Positions 49,164-61,687 of a stretch of 64,000 nucleotides of DNA are shown in pieces. A program made the position numbers and the translations under genes. The notes beneath the pieces are model-generated. The model saw only the letters and a list, made by a program, of their open reading frames with translations, had not been told where the DNA came from and ran no database searches. The DNA is taken from contig NC_049985.1 of NCBI RefSeq assembly GCF_000003815.2, positions 12,983,567-13,047,566 on the forward strand. The letters run 5' to 3'. This DNA is from Branchiostoma floridae. Taxonomy: Eukaryota > Chordata > Leptocardii > Amphioxiformes > Branchiostomatidae. Positions within the stretch are counted from its first letter, which is position 1. Each line of letters opens with the position of its first letter.

Positions 49164-52021
49164 TTAGAGTTGGGGCTTTTTACGGCTGGACTTCTTTTTT
49201 GTTGCTATCTGTTCTGGCGGTGTTTGCGTTGGCTGTGGTTCTGTGTGTTCTTGCCTGTTGTCTACCACCTCTGTGCCGTAGGCCTCAGTCCGTCTGATCA
49301 TCTGATTATAAGCTGCAAATGCAACAGACAAAATGTGTACAATTGTGCTTACGAAAAATCACAGTATGGATGTCTATGTTGTAACTTCTGAAGTACAATG
49401 TATTGTATATGTTTTTACTCAACAGGATATTATATATTTTGCTATTTCGATTAGTAAAATTTATTCCTTCCCCACACCTTTACAGATACTGTGGAAGACT
49501 ATAGAAAGACATTTCAGACATACCGTAAGGGAAGTACTTCACGTTCAGCTGCAGCTGTTGTGCAGATGCCATCACTCCCACTGCCTGCAAGGTGCAAGGT
49601 AGCAGACAGGCATTTAGGGAATTCAGTTTAGTTTTAATTTATCTTTTAACTTAAATTTACAAAAGCTGTCTCCTCAAGTAAGATGTATGATTTTTTTTTA
49701 AAGAACATTGTACTTTTACTTTACATTCATGGCAGAACCATAATCGACAAATGAGTACATGTATAAGTTAGCCTGTTCTATACTGTGTTGTCATCAGGTT
49801 GTTAGGGAAGCATACATGTGACAAGGGGGAATCTCCAGATCATTATCAGCCCCTGGCTGATAGTGCATCTAATTAATCTTGATAGTTTTAACTAATTTTG
49901 ATACATGACTTTGCACCTATCTTCCGATGTAGTGGGATAAAAAAGGCAATAAATGATGACTTACTGCTTTGTGGTCCATCTCCTCAAAGTTAAACCCATT
50001 TGCAGATAAGATCTGTAAATTGCAACATATGACTACATGTAAAATGTCCAGTCCATTGGTTATCAATCTCACCTTCCCATATTCTAAGTAAACATTCTAC
50101 CTGTATTTGATGACAATAGATTTTGCTACTTTTTAAGTACATCCTTATTATATAACCAGTGTAGCAAGAAACACTTATAACAGGTTGTTACTTTTCTTTC
50201 ACTTTTGATGCCTTTTATCATGTTTGTTTGGTGTCATAAACTTTAAGGATTTGAAAATCCTTTGTTATGCCCTTCCAATTCCAGGTATGTTCAATTGTTT
50301 GCAAGTCCCTTCTGACTAAAGTCTCCTTTTTGTCATCCATGAGTTCAAGTAAGAGTCAGACCTGATCTCCTTCCTTCAGTCCTTGACTCTCTGCATCCGT
50401 CCCAGGATCCACCTATAGAATGAAACACAAAGTTATAACTCTTACACAAGGTCATAGCATGGTATCAAATTATAATGATCTAGATACTGCAGCAGATATC
50501 TTTAAAGAAATGGCAATGACAAATAAAGTTAATTTGTGTCTGGCCTTCTTCTAGATCTACATCAAATTCTGTGTTTTTATTACTAGTTGTATATAGCCTT
50601 TTGTTCTTCAGAAAACTTTCTCTAAGATTTGGGCAACTAAAACCAGTGTGGGTCCCATCTCCCTTCTTACCTATCTTTTTAATATGAGAAATAGACTGTA
50701 GAAATAGTATCAGGCTGGAGAAAACTGTGATGATAATCTTCCACCATGTCAACATATCAAACTGTTGGCAGTTGTGATGAATGGATATACAATCATGTAA
50801 AGCTAACCTGTGAGATGAAGATGCCTGTTCCAAAGTCTTTCCCTCCTCTGGCAACAAACCCCAGCTAAAAACAACAATCAAGGTATTACATGTGGTCTCT
50901 TGTTCCTAAAAAGTTTCAAACAAAATTTGCAAACAGGATTTTATCAACAATCATCAATATTTACCAACATTGATAGCACCAGGTCATTGAGGCATTGTGA
51001 AACCTATTAAGGGATGTTAGGGAAGACTTAGTCTGATAGTTTGGCCCAACTTTAACTGTTGAATGTTGACCATGCATTATTATTGTATGCTCACAAGTGG
51101 ACATTAAGGCCTTTTTAGGGACCTGTAAGTCTGTGACAGATAAAAAAGTCTGAATCAAGTTTAGGTTTATCTCTCAAAAGTATATTTATTACTAGTATGT
51201 TTATTGAGAAATGCACTTTTGCCAAGATTGCCTCTAATCATATATTTGCCCCTTTCAAAGGTGAAGCACTGATGCATCGTATTTTTGACATTTTAAAACA
51301 TGGTACATGTACATACAATGGAGGACCAGTACTCCTGGTAGTGTATTGGTCATGCTGACTTCTACACAAATGAAATGTTTTAATTTGAATGATTCCCTTC
51401 AGCCCACCTGATGAGTGTCTGGGTCTCTCCTGATCTTGAGAGCTCGAGGCAGGGCCGGGGTCAGGTCACTGCTGTAGTCAGGGTGGCTGGCTTGCTGGAA
51501 ATAAGGTCAGGTTGTGAGTCTATGTTAGCCTAATATGGTACACCTGTTGTTGCTTACCATCAGTGCACATATCAATGTTAACCACGACAATACATGTAGT
51601 TTGAACAACATGATTTGACTCCTTTTGTAAAAGGCATCCAGTGTATCAACCAGACACAATGTATGTGATTGATGACTCTGACTCAAGTTCTCCTTCTAAA
51701 AGATAATACAATTTAACACAGCAGACTTGGGAACAAAACACTATGATAAAAATTGACGATTTACACACACCAACTGTCTTCACCAAAAGGCTAAGGATGA
51801 TAATATAGCATTTTACAACTGGATGATTCAGTAACAGCCCACAACATCAACAGTCAATGTCTGTATAGAGAAGACTAAGATCAAAGTACACCCTGACTTT
51901 TCACTACCCTCATGTTTGATTGGAATGTACAAGCCCTGACCTCCTCAGGTGGTATCCACGGTGGGGGGTGCTCGTACTGGGGCAGCATCACTCTGATCTT
52001 CCTCTCCGCCATTATCATCAT
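49164..52021 (-). CDS. PDZD11: PDZ domain-containing protein 11
   Basis: Exons in order: 52021-51941, 51494-51408, 50864-50808, 50412-50362, 50012-49965, 49584-49524, 49312-49164. All junctions are AG/GT and phase-matched, giving 177 residues. The N-terminal part (VMLPQYEHPPPWIPPEE, then HPDYSSDLT) matches the PDZD11 signature of a proline-rich segment before the domain. The single PDZ domain spans about residues 50-130, with carboxylate-binding loop LGFVARGG and the motifs GIFISQVDPGTDAESQGL and GDQILSANG. It ends with VKYFPY, as in human PDZD11 (VRFFPY). The C-terminal tail of about 45 residues is longer than the human one (140 residues in total) and ends in a basic run (KKKSSRKK). PDZD11 in mammals binds membrane pumps and PLEKHA5/6/7 at cell junctions. 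The start is uncertain among three nearby ATGs (52021, 52018, 52012). Confidence 0.9.
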
Positions 52022-55000
52022 AGACAACCACTGTACTGGCTCAGGCTTGGAATCTCAGGAAGGACCTGTAGCTGGAATTACAAAAACAAAAATTCATGCA
52101 TTTACCAATCATATTGTCCTACACGTTGCATCATATATATCTTGCATTTGTGTATATATACATTGAAGCAAACCTGCAAATCACTTCTTTAGCATCGTTT
52201 TTAATGATAGAAACAAAGAGAACAGTAACAAAATCCCCAGAGAGCTGTACTTTGGAGGCCCTCCATTAAAGGAAAGTTTCTAGTGATTGTCCTGACAGTC
52301 ACAATGCACAGGTGCTGCTACGTCAATATTTGACTTGTGACTCAGTGTCAATATTGAGCCAACCAGTCTTAATGAAATAATGAAAGGAAATCTGACAATG
52401 TACAACTTTGAACAATGGCATGGCTGCAATATAAGATGATTTCTAAGTGTATTCAGAGATGCAACATACTCCAATGCTTCAATTAACCTGCTTTTCACAG
52501 CAAAAATGAACACCATATGCAGAGGAAAATGTGCTGACAACCTATTCATGAGACAAGCTATATAAGGGAGACTGTTAAATGTCAAATATGTTGTTTGCAG
52601 CTGTAAGCTTGTTCACATAGCATGCCATACAGGTGAGGTATGCACACTTAAAGCTAGTAATCATGTCCTCCAACTACATGCACCTTGTGAGCACTTTGTA
52701 AGAAGTCAACACTATCAGTCATTGTCATCCAACTGGGCAGACTTAATCCCAAAACACATACTGTTTCAATCAGTTATTTTACAAAACCAGTTGGTAACTG
52801 TTACGCTCTACAAATAGCATGGTACTATTTTTAGAAACCAATACAGAGAGAATGCAAACGCTGTCATTTCAGAGCTATTACGACTGGTGCAAACATCACA
52901 AGCTCTAACTGTAAAACGTGCCAAAAGTTATGTTTCACTCATTCAAAGAAAATGTTGAGTCACATACATACATGGGGCAGTATGCAGAAGTTATGGACTT
53001 ACCTAGCAAACAAGCACAAACTGCACGACAGGCTAAGATGGAACATTCCGAGCATATCCTGCACCAATCAATAGTACTTCAGAAAAGAGGGACTTACTTG
53101 TGTGAAGGTCAAGTGAGGTATGCAAGGTGCCCGGTATCACTCACTATAGAAACCTGAAAAGGCAAACACAAGCATTGTTGAATTGTCAACTTATTTCCAA
53201 AGCAAACTGACAGCCAAATAGAGAATGTTCCCCACCTGAAAGTTCTGCTTGTCCTCTCTGGATAGCAACTGAAGGTAGAATGTACTTCAGGAGGAAGGGG
53301 GAGGGTTTGACTTAGTAAAGGTCACAGTGCAAAGCATAGGTGTGAAGTGGTAACAGAATCTCTTCTAAAGCGTTCTCTCTGCTAAAAGTGGTTTCATGTT
53401 TTCCACCTCTATTTTGCCTACTCACCTGTTCTGGCTCATATTACATGTCCTGTTGGGATCCTAAATATTTTAGCAGGGAGAAATAAAGACGGAGGGAATG
53501 ATTGACCAGAGGACCCGGGATGGTATGAAAACAATGCAATAACAAATGCCATTGGTACTATGGCAACTTTCTCGCTATTGACATACCCTGTATGGGTGAC
53601 TGCATATGGATACATAAATGTCCTACTGCTGACCTTTGTAGGTCTTAACAATGACCTAAAAGAAATGGACTGAAAAGTCCCAGAGCTGCACTACAGTAGT
53701 TTTGCCATGTTCTATTTTTAATGCCAATAGAATTTGGCAGGGGGTATATAACTTTCCTTTTAAGGGCATGTAAACAAACAAAAAAAAGTGAACCAACTTC
53801 TTTTCTATACTGTTTTAGGTACATTTCAGGATCCATTGGAAAAGTTCATTGACACCACTGACACTGAAATTACGTTTTTTTTTTAAATACTGCCATTCTC
53901 TAAAAGATATATGTGACTAATCAAACAAAAACAGATTGACAATATTTCCTCAACAATGCATACGTTTTAATCAATCTCAATTGATTTTGGAGAGCAAGAG
54001 CATGCAGATATTGGACATCTGAATTTGCTGTATAAAACTCCTACACATACATTGTCATTGATTCTCCTCCACCTTGTATACACATACATCATGTCACATT
54101 GCAACTTTAACTTTACCACCAGCATTTGAAACTATCTACTAGTACACTTTGGAACAATACATATCTATTATGGATTTAAGATGACATGAAAATGACATTG
54201 AGATATGGATAAAATCTTGTGAGAAACTATAAACAGTGACTTAAAACTATGGTAGCTATGTAATCTGAATTGATGTGAACTGACTGTGGCAGTAATGATT
54301 TCAGACCAAACAAATCAAACACATAGCACCTGCTATGTAAGAAAGATTATTTTGGAGAAGCATGGAACCCTCAAGCGTGCTATGAGATAATGTTGTAGCA
54401 AAATTGCAAAAAAAGACTTCACTGTTTTAACTGTCTCGTGTAATGTCATGAAATATATTAGCATTAACACTGAAACCTGGATTGAATTAGAAGTTGAAAA
54501 AGTCATTTCACACATTTCTGTCAACATCAAAGGATCAAAATATATGATAATGGTTCAGCATTTTACATTACTTAAAACCTAAGCTAGTTATTACATGGTG
54601 CCATGATGTGCATTGACTTACAGATTATTTTACATAAGACACGATTATTTGCTGTTTCAAGTTTGAAGCTTACGTGTTTGTTTCATGTCTTGTACAGCTC
54701 ATGCCAGCTCATCTTTATCTTTGGGGTACCCTATATCCGTTGTTTGTAAAAACAGGGTGTTTAGAGATATCAAGTCAAAATACTGTATTGCAGATTGAAA
54801 GCACGTTTGTTGACTTGAAAGCCCTTAATACCATGCTTTTAAAAACAATGTATATAGGTTACTCCGTAGAAAACGGTGAACTAGCGTTAAACATATGCAG
54901 CATTGCAAATATCGCTGCAATAACGCACCTACAATTTCAAGGTCTAAAACACGTTGAAATGTAAAATATAAACACCCTGTAGAAAACTTACAAAATTGTT

Positions 55001-57242
55001 ACATTAAACACAGAGAATACAATTAAGTTCATTTCAGTATACACAACTTCCTAAAGCACACATGTTCTATGCACACCTAACCCATCAGAAATCCATTTAG
55101 AAAAGTTTTGCAGCATCTATCTTTTAACGCTTTGTAACATTACATTCTTAAGGCCAACTGCCAGTAAGAAATAGTCCATGAATAGAGTAACTACAACTTT
55201 AGACAAGGACAAAGTGGGCAACATACAAGCATTAAATTCTACACAATTACTGCAGGGACATTAGGCACAATGTACAATTACAGACTTTCACACTTCTTTT
55301 ACAATGAGCAGCTTAAGGTTCATTTGTGTACATGCATAATATTCATGTTCAACAACTACAATACAGTAGACATATGGAAGCTTGTACACTTTTAGTTCAT
55401 CACAGTATTCAGCCCAAATTCCCACAATTAAACTTCATGGGCACCTTTCCACAAGCAAGAATGGTATATCTAAATGAATTTGAAGTTTAAAAAAAAAAAT
55501 AGGGTCTGATACCATGATCATCTGAACATTGAAATTTGAAGGTATCCAAGCCCTTTTGTGCCATTGTAACCAGACAAAAAATTAATATAAGAAATGTATG
55601 AATAACTTTTATACAGCCCTTTTTTATAATGGAGCAAATACATTACACCTACATGCACAAAATTTTAAGAAAAAAGGAGAATGGTAGGAATCATTTATGC
55701 ATGGCTTACTGTAAATTGATTTATGTTTGCAAGGATAAATTTCGTGGTAGGAGCGGGAAGGATTGTTTAAGGGTGATTTGAGTTCACGGTTGAAACAATA
55801 TCAGAAACCATTATGGCACATGGCCTAGAAATGAACACATTTCCAGTAGGCCTCCTTCTGATTTAATCCTAACAGTTTCTTCATCATACTTGAAGAAATG
55901 ACATTTATGACATTGATAATGAATCAGAAGATATTTAAAGGGTTAATATCGTCTTTATCTGATCAATGAGATATTATGCGGAACAATGAATGAACTTGCA
56001 TAATAATTGGCTCCTTGCCTTGTTTTGAATGTCCAGATCCGACAGATATGCCTGTAGTGTGACTCCCCATGCACTGATCTGATTCTCAATCGATTCTCCT
56101 GTCGATTTTTCAACAGATGAGCACATAGTCATTTGCCGAAGTGGCTTCGGCGATCTGTTTGCCTGAACTGCATGAATGTTTAAGGTGTAGGAGGGGTGTG
56201 CAAATCCTGCACTGATAATGATTTCTTAAACAAATGGCCGTGCCACGAATATGAGTACATCGACCTTAACTGCGCCACTGGATTATGGCCTGTATAAATT
56301 GCCATGCATGTCACTTTTCAGGGGTTTACAAAGTAAAGTACAAAATGCTTCTTGTGCTGAAATACTGTATAACGTAACGTATTTTGTTCAAGCACACTGA
56401 CAGACAGACCTGAAAACAAAGCTTTCTCAGCAAAGGTCAAAAAAAGGAATGTGTTCAAGGCATGAATGTTTGTTTAACAGATCATGATCAGTGTAGAAGA
56501 AGTCACGCACAGGTATATCTGTTAGATCTGAACACTTGCTCGGTTCTTGGGCATAGGGGGGAAGGAGGTACGACAACACTCCTATTCAGGGAGTCACAAT
56601 TTTGCGGTAGAAAGATCAGCGCAAAACCACCGCGAATATTAAAAGTTTTACAGGGATTACAAGTCATGATGGAATGAAAGATTAACAGGCATCCATTGTC
56701 TAAGGATCCTCACAGATAAAATGGAAAGAACATAAAAGGAATGGATTTAAGGCAATTTCTGAGTACTAGATTAGTACAACAAAACTGACATTCAATATGA
56801 ATAGATTAAAGCTACATATTGAATGTAAATGAAAAGGCACCAGAACAGTTAGGTATATCATGTGCTCTAAGTTTGGTAATACTGGTACATACATGTATTG
56901 TATGTAGTACAGGAAGATGTCTTACTTCACTGTTACAGTAGCCTCACCCTTGCCAAGGGTTTATCATCTTATTACAGGGTTACTCTGTAACAATTAATTT
57001 GTATTTTTACATTTCATAAGAAACCATACACCACAATTTGTGGTGTATGTAAGCTAGAATAAAGCAAATGTTGCAGAAAACAGGAATCCAGTACCTTTTC
57101 TGCAGTCCAAGCCCTGACATGATGGTGAGGTGATCTAGTTTACAAATGAAACTTGTATAACCATTGAAACTTAGCAAAGTTAAATGACAATTTTAGCAAT
57201 TACTGTTTTGGCTCAAGACCTCTGGGCTGCTTACATTTTGCC
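52022..57242. other. Intergenic region between PDZD11 and APAF1
   Basis: This 5.2-kb stretch should contain the PDZD11 5' leader and the APAF1 3'UTR, but I recognise no coding exon. A candidate MITE lies at 54752-54980 and a small perfect hairpin at 56135-56151 (GCCGAAG/CTTCGGC, 3-base loop). The 96-codon open frame at 54674-54964 overlaps the MITE and shows no protein-like character. Confidence 0.55.
54752..54980. mobile_element. Possible 229-bp MITE
   Basis: ACAGGGTGTTTA at 54752-54763 is mirrored by TAAACACCCTGT at 54969-54980, a 12-bp perfect inverted pair. The right side continues to CACCCTGTA, as in TA-flanked mariner-type ends, but the left side has lost the matching T. No clear target duplication was found. 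Confidence 0.4.
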
Positions 57243-60200
57243 TCACTTTTTCTCTACCAAGTTCAGGATGTACAGGAAGCCTGAGCTGTCGATAGTCACA
57301 AATGTTTTAAAGTCTTTGGATGCTTGCAGAGATTTCACAAAGCTGCCCTTGATGTGGAATGTCTGCAGCAGTTTCCCATCTACCGTCCACCACTTCACAT
57401 TGTTGGCTGCGGAAACGAGCTGTTTTCCATCGCTGGAGAACTGCAGGCCTCTCACCCACACTCCGCCCCCAGAGTGGTGATCACAAGTGACAATTTCTTC
57501 TCCCTTCTCTATGTCCCAAACCTTCACATAACCAGCGTCATCGCCAGTTGCTAAGATTGAACTGTCCAGGTTGAAGGCACAGCTACGGATGCAGTCCACG
57601 TGTCCCGTGAACTTATGCAGCAATGCTCCATCTTTTGCGTCCCAGATGCGGACGGCACGATCGACAGATGTGGATGCTATCTTTGACTCGTCAGGAGACA
57701 GGTCACAAGATAACACCCACTGTTCGTTTTCGTCTTCGCACGAGAATTCTTGCATGCCCCACATCATGTCCCAGACCTTGATGGTCCCGTCGTAGGATGC
57801 AGTCAGAAATTTCTTACGCTTAGGGCTGAACACTTTGAGGTGTCTGACTGATTCCCTGTGCCCAACACATTCAATAGAAGTCTTGTTCTGTAGTTCCCAG
57901 ATCAGAACCTTGCTGTCATCGCCTCCTGTGATCAAAACTCGACCATCGCGGGAAAAGCTGCAGCATCTCACCGCCTCGTTGTGGCCTACCAGCTCACGGG
58001 ACTTCACTCCGGTTGGCGTGAAGTGGAGAAGCTTGACGACTCCGTCCTCACAGCCGTACGCCACCTTGTCTCCACTGGGGCAAATGCAGCATGCCCTGAT
58101 CCGCGACTTTGCAAAGGAAACGTCAGACTGATGCACTACTTCAGCCTGGTTTCCCTTCATCACACGAAGCGTGTCGTTGTTATCTGGGGCTATGATTACG
58201 AACGGATCCGCATCAAAGTTCACATCAAAGTCACGTTTCAAGCCCATGTAGTCGATTCTTTTTGCACCCTCAACGTCCCACAGGATGACCTTTTCATCTT
58301 CTGATGATGACAGCAGTTGCTTCCCGTTTGCAGAGAAGGCAACACAGTATACCCACATGGTGTGGCCATAGTGCATGGCTACACACTCCGTGCTCTCTGC
58401 ATCCCACAGGTGTATTGAGAAGTTTGACAGTCCACCAGCTATGAGGCTACCATCAGGGGAGAAACAGCAATGCTGTATGAAAGTTGACTTGTGGGCTTTG
58501 CAGACTCCTAACTTTTCTGCTGTTGTTGCGTCCCACACATGAACCTGGTGATCAGCACTTGATGCCACCACGTGACTTTCAGGCTTAAAGCTGCATGCCG
58601 TTAAAGCTGACCTGTTGTGTCCGCTGTAAGTTGTAATCTGTTTGGCTGACTTTGTGTCCCAGACAACAGCTGTGCCATCTGTGGAAGCAGATACAACAAG
58701 GCTTCCATCTGTGGAGATGTCGCAGCATCTAACCGAGTCTGTGTGAGCTGTAAATGTGTGGAGCTCTGCACCGCTGATGCTGTCCAGAATCTTCACCAAA
58801 CCCTCCCCTGAGCAGCATACCAGCTTGGTGCCGTCTGGAGAGTACTTGACAGAAAACACGGGGAACATTGAAGTGGGGCTTGGGTCTCGTGATCGGGGCA
58901 TCAGTGGAGGATCGGTGAGCCTTCGCCTGCCAGTACCAAAGGAGGGTGTGCGCGTTGGTGTTCCACAGGGCGTGACACGTTTGAAGGCGTGAAACGTGTG
59001 CATAAGCTTGCCGTTAGCAGCATTCCATACATGGATTAACCGATCTGCAGCGCAGGACACTATGGTGGCACCATCTGGGGAAAATCCGCAGCAGTACACC
59101 ACATCTCTGTGGCCCTCTAGGGTCAGCTGCACCTGTCCTGTGTGGGCATCCCATACTTTGATACTGCAGTCCTCTCCACAGGAGGCCACCCGGTTCCCAT
59201 CGGGAGAGAACTTGGCAAAGTGCACGCCACCACTGTGGACCTTCACAGTCAGCTGGGTGGGATCTTTCACTGTGTCCTTCCCACTCCAGACAAAGTAGCA
59301 GCTGTCATTCTGTGTGGCACGTGAGAGGGCTTGCTGGTACACCTCAGACTTGCTGTACTGGTTTAACCCCAGCTGAATGATGTCAGGGAAGGGGTCTTCA
59401 AAGAACCGGTGCAAGTTAGTGCGGAGGAAGCTTTCAAAGTCTCGCAGTTGCTGTCCACGATTCTGACATAGGATTTTCCCGTGCTTGACGTACTGTTCAA
59501 CAAGGAAGGATGGGCCTGTGATTTTGACCTTTGACCCTACCCAGTCCAGGCTTGACAGGATGCTACAAAGGTCATTGACCCTACCTGAAGCTGCCAAGTG
59601 ATCCTCCATGTGCCAGTGGATGTACCCATCATCTTGTAGAGTGTGGAACTCACCTTTGCAGACTTTCTCATACCTGCTGACAAGTGTCGCATGTAACGAC
59701 TGCATGTCGTCGCACTGTTCCTTCAGATAGTCCAACTGAAGGTCGTGGACAGTGTAAACAAACGTTTTTTGTTTCTCATCCCAACTTTGAAAGGCTAGAG
59801 ATTTCTTACACAGTTCATCCATTGTGTCCTCTACAAATTCTATCTCTTCTGCCCAAAGAATGCTCAGCACTTGAGTAGGTACCAAGGTGTCATTGTCAAA
59901 TACAGCGAACTGTTGGTACAGATCACGGATTTCTGTGTCAAGATGGTCGACACTGATGGCAATAGCTTCAGCGAGGGACTGGTATTCGTAGGGAAGTGTC
60001 TTCTTGAACTTGCTCATCTTCTTGTTTTGTAGGAGTTTCAGGTAATACTGCCATCTGTTTGGGTGGTCCTTTAGCAGGGCACCTATCATGCAGATAGCCA
60101 GGGGGTGCCCCCCACACTCTGTGTAGATCTGGCCAGCTTCTGGTGGGAGATCTGACACTTTAGTTTCTGTCCATGTGGCCAGGACCTCGTCTGACTGCTC

Positions 60201-61061
60201 CTTGCTGAAGCCTTCTCTGATGGGGACCATGCTGATGTTTCCTCTCACTGCATCTGTGACACTGGAGTCTCTGGTGGTGACCATTGTGCGACAGCGAACG
60301 TCAAACATCTTGGCATCCCTGGCTGTCCACACATCGTCTAGGATCAGAAGGGCTCTCGGATGCTGGTGGGTGAAGAGAAGGCGCAGCCTGTCTTTGGCTT
60401 CTTCTGCATTTCGAGGCGGAGCTTGGTGCTCCTTATCTAACAGTGAACATAGGTTTTGCATCTTCATAAGCAGCATTGGTTTGTCTACCTGTCCTAGGGA
60501 CACCCAGAAGACGCCTCCTGGGAAGCACTCTTCTAACAGTTCTTGGTCTCTCACTACTTCTGATGCTAGAACGGACTTGCCTGAACCACCCATGCCATGC
60601 ACCACCACCCATCCTGGCTCGTCTTTCAGCTGCTGAAGAGCGTTACGGATTTGCTGCGACTGTACTGGCCTTTTGATGAATACACGGGGCCTGGGGGGCA
60701 CCCCTCCTTCTACCAACACCGTCTCTACATCAATGGTGCTCATCTTACGTTTCCCCCCATTTTGAATCTTTTCAAGCCTATCACTAGTGGGGAGATCTTT
60801 TGCTAAGAGTTCAGCCAGATGTGAGTACTGATCTTGGAGTGACTTGTAGAGAGAGACAAAGGCGAGGTTCCCACGAGAAGGCAGGATGTCCAGGAGTTTT
60901 GCTGCGCGTCTCTTGGATGTAGTTTCTGCGAAGATTTCTTCTTCATCGTCCAAAGTCAGGACCTTGGCACTGAGAAGGGGGTTGATGACGTGTTGGACTT
61001 TCAGGTCCTTGATGATTGACACCCGATTCACTAACAGGCTGCTGCGTGCTCGCTCGTCCAT
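57243..61061 (-). CDS. APAF1: Apoptotic protease-activating factor 1 (apoptosome scaffold)
   Basis: A single uninterrupted frame of 1272 residues from the ATG at 61061. The codon at 61082 in the same frame is GTG, so I take the first ATG, which aligns with the human start (MDERARSS against MDAKARNC). Order: CARD, about residues 1-90; NB-ARC, about 120-400, with P-loop HGMGGSGKS at about 155-163, Walker B LLILDDVW at about 238-245, sensor TTRD at about 262-265, and the GHPLA motif; a helical region to about 600; then two WD40 blocks with many WD-ending blades up to the C-terminus. Human APAF1 is 1248 residues and matches throughout. In the family, cytochrome c bound by the WD40 domains triggers dATP-dependent assembly and caspase-9 recruitment. 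Two features are unusual. The whole coding region lacks introns. A Pro/Ser/Thr/Arg-rich insertion of about 42 residues (about 693-735) lies between early WD40 blades. Confidence 0.95.
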   Translation of the reverse strand: MDERARSSLLVNRVSIIKDLKVQHVINPLLSAKVLTLDDEEEIFAETTSKRRAAKLLDILPSRGNLAFVSLYKSLQDQYSHLAELLAKDLPTSDRLEKIQNGGKRKMSTIDVETVLVEGGVPPRPRVFIKRPVQSQQIRNALQQLKDEPGWVVVHGMGGSGKSVLASEVVRDQELLEECFPGGVFWVSLGQVDKPMLLMKMQNLCSLLDKEHQAPPRNAEEAKDRLRLLFTHQHPRALLILDDVWTARDAKMFDVRCRTMVTTRDSSVTDAVRGNISMVPIREGFSKEQSDEVLATWTETKVSDLPPEAGQIYTECGGHPLAICMIGALLKDHPNRWQYYLKLLQNKKMSKFKKTLPYEYQSLAEAIAISVDHLDTEIRDLYQQFAVFDNDTLVPTQVLSILWAEEIEFVEDTMDELCKKSLAFQSWDEKQKTFVYTVHDLQLDYLKEQCDDMQSLHATLVSRYEKVCKGEFHTLQDDGYIHWHMEDHLAASGRVNDLCSILSSLDWVGSKVKITGPSFLVEQYVKHGKILCQNRGQQLRDFESFLRTNLHRFFEDPFPDIIQLGLNQYSKSEVYQQALSRATQNDSCYFVWSGKDTVKDPTQLTVKVHSGGVHFAKFSPDGNRVASCGEDCSIKVWDAHTGQVQLTLEGHRDVVYCCGFSPDGATIVSCAADRLIHVWNAANGKLMHTFHAFKRVTPCGTPTRTPSFGTGRRRLTDPPLMPRSRDPSPTSMFPVFSVKYSPDGTKLVCCSGEGLVKILDSISGAELHTFTAHTDSVRCCDISTDGSLVVSASTDGTAVVWDTKSAKQITTYSGHNRSALTACSFKPESHVVASSADHQVHVWDATTAEKLGVCKAHKSTFIQHCCFSPDGSLIAGGLSNFSIHLWDAESTECVAMHYGHTMWVYCVAFSANGKQLLSSSEDEKVILWDVEGAKRIDYMGLKRDFDVNFDADPFVIIAPDNNDTLRVMKGNQAEVVHQSDVSFAKSRIRACCICPSGDKVAYGCEDGVVKLLHFTPTGVKSRELVGHNEAVRCCSFSRDGRVLITGGDDSKVLIWELQNKTSIECVGHRESVRHLKVFSPKRKKFLTASYDGTIKVWDMMWGMQEFSCEDENEQWVLSCDLSPDESKIASTSVDRAVRIWDAKDGALLHKFTGHVDCIRSCAFNLDSSILATGDDAGYVKVWDIEKGEEIVTCDHHSGGGVWVRGLQFSSDGKQLVSAANNVKWWTVDGKLLQTFHIKGSFVKSLQASKDFKTFVTIDSSGFLYILNLVEKK

Positions 61062-61687
61062 GTTTGCAGGTTTCACAGGCACTGGCTAAAGGTCATATCA
61101 GTCAGCAATCTGAAAATTGAGGAACAAAGTCTAAATAAGTTTTGCTGTCCATTTATAATGTACTTAATGCACATCAGATCAGTGTTTCTGCAAATAGTAT
61201 AGTCTAATGGTATTGTCATGTATAATTTTCAGTGCATGACTTACAATGCATTCCAAGAATGGATAATAGTAATAATATAAATGTAAATGACATTACCATG
61301 TTGATTCATTTTACAAAGACAAACATGTAATACTAATAGCTGAGGAAAGAAACATGACATCTGTTTGAAAGTAAATGTACACTGCCACAGATTGAGAAAT
61401 TGGCAATGGCTACACCCCATCTCCTATATGATAAAAACCTATTCACACTGCGTGCGATTTCTTTCACTTACCAAATTTGTGACAGTTACTGTAAACCTTA
61501 TCCATTAGGCTAGGCATATCAGTTCAATAATACAAAGGTTACAATATTATAAGTATGATGATTAGGTTGCCCTCTATGTACCTTGACTGTGAAACCAAAA
61601 CCTAAAAGAAATTATTATCACAATCTCTCACTATCTCTTTTAAATAAATGCTTCAAATGTCATGCTCATACACCTTCAAAGTGTATC

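Noticed and set aside
54674-54964. 96-codon + strand open frame
   Set aside because: Overlaps a probable MITE and has no recognisable protein features.
61062-61082. Upstream extension of APAF1 by seven residues
   Set aside because: The first codon of that extension is GTG. The ATG at 61061 aligns with the human APAF1 start.
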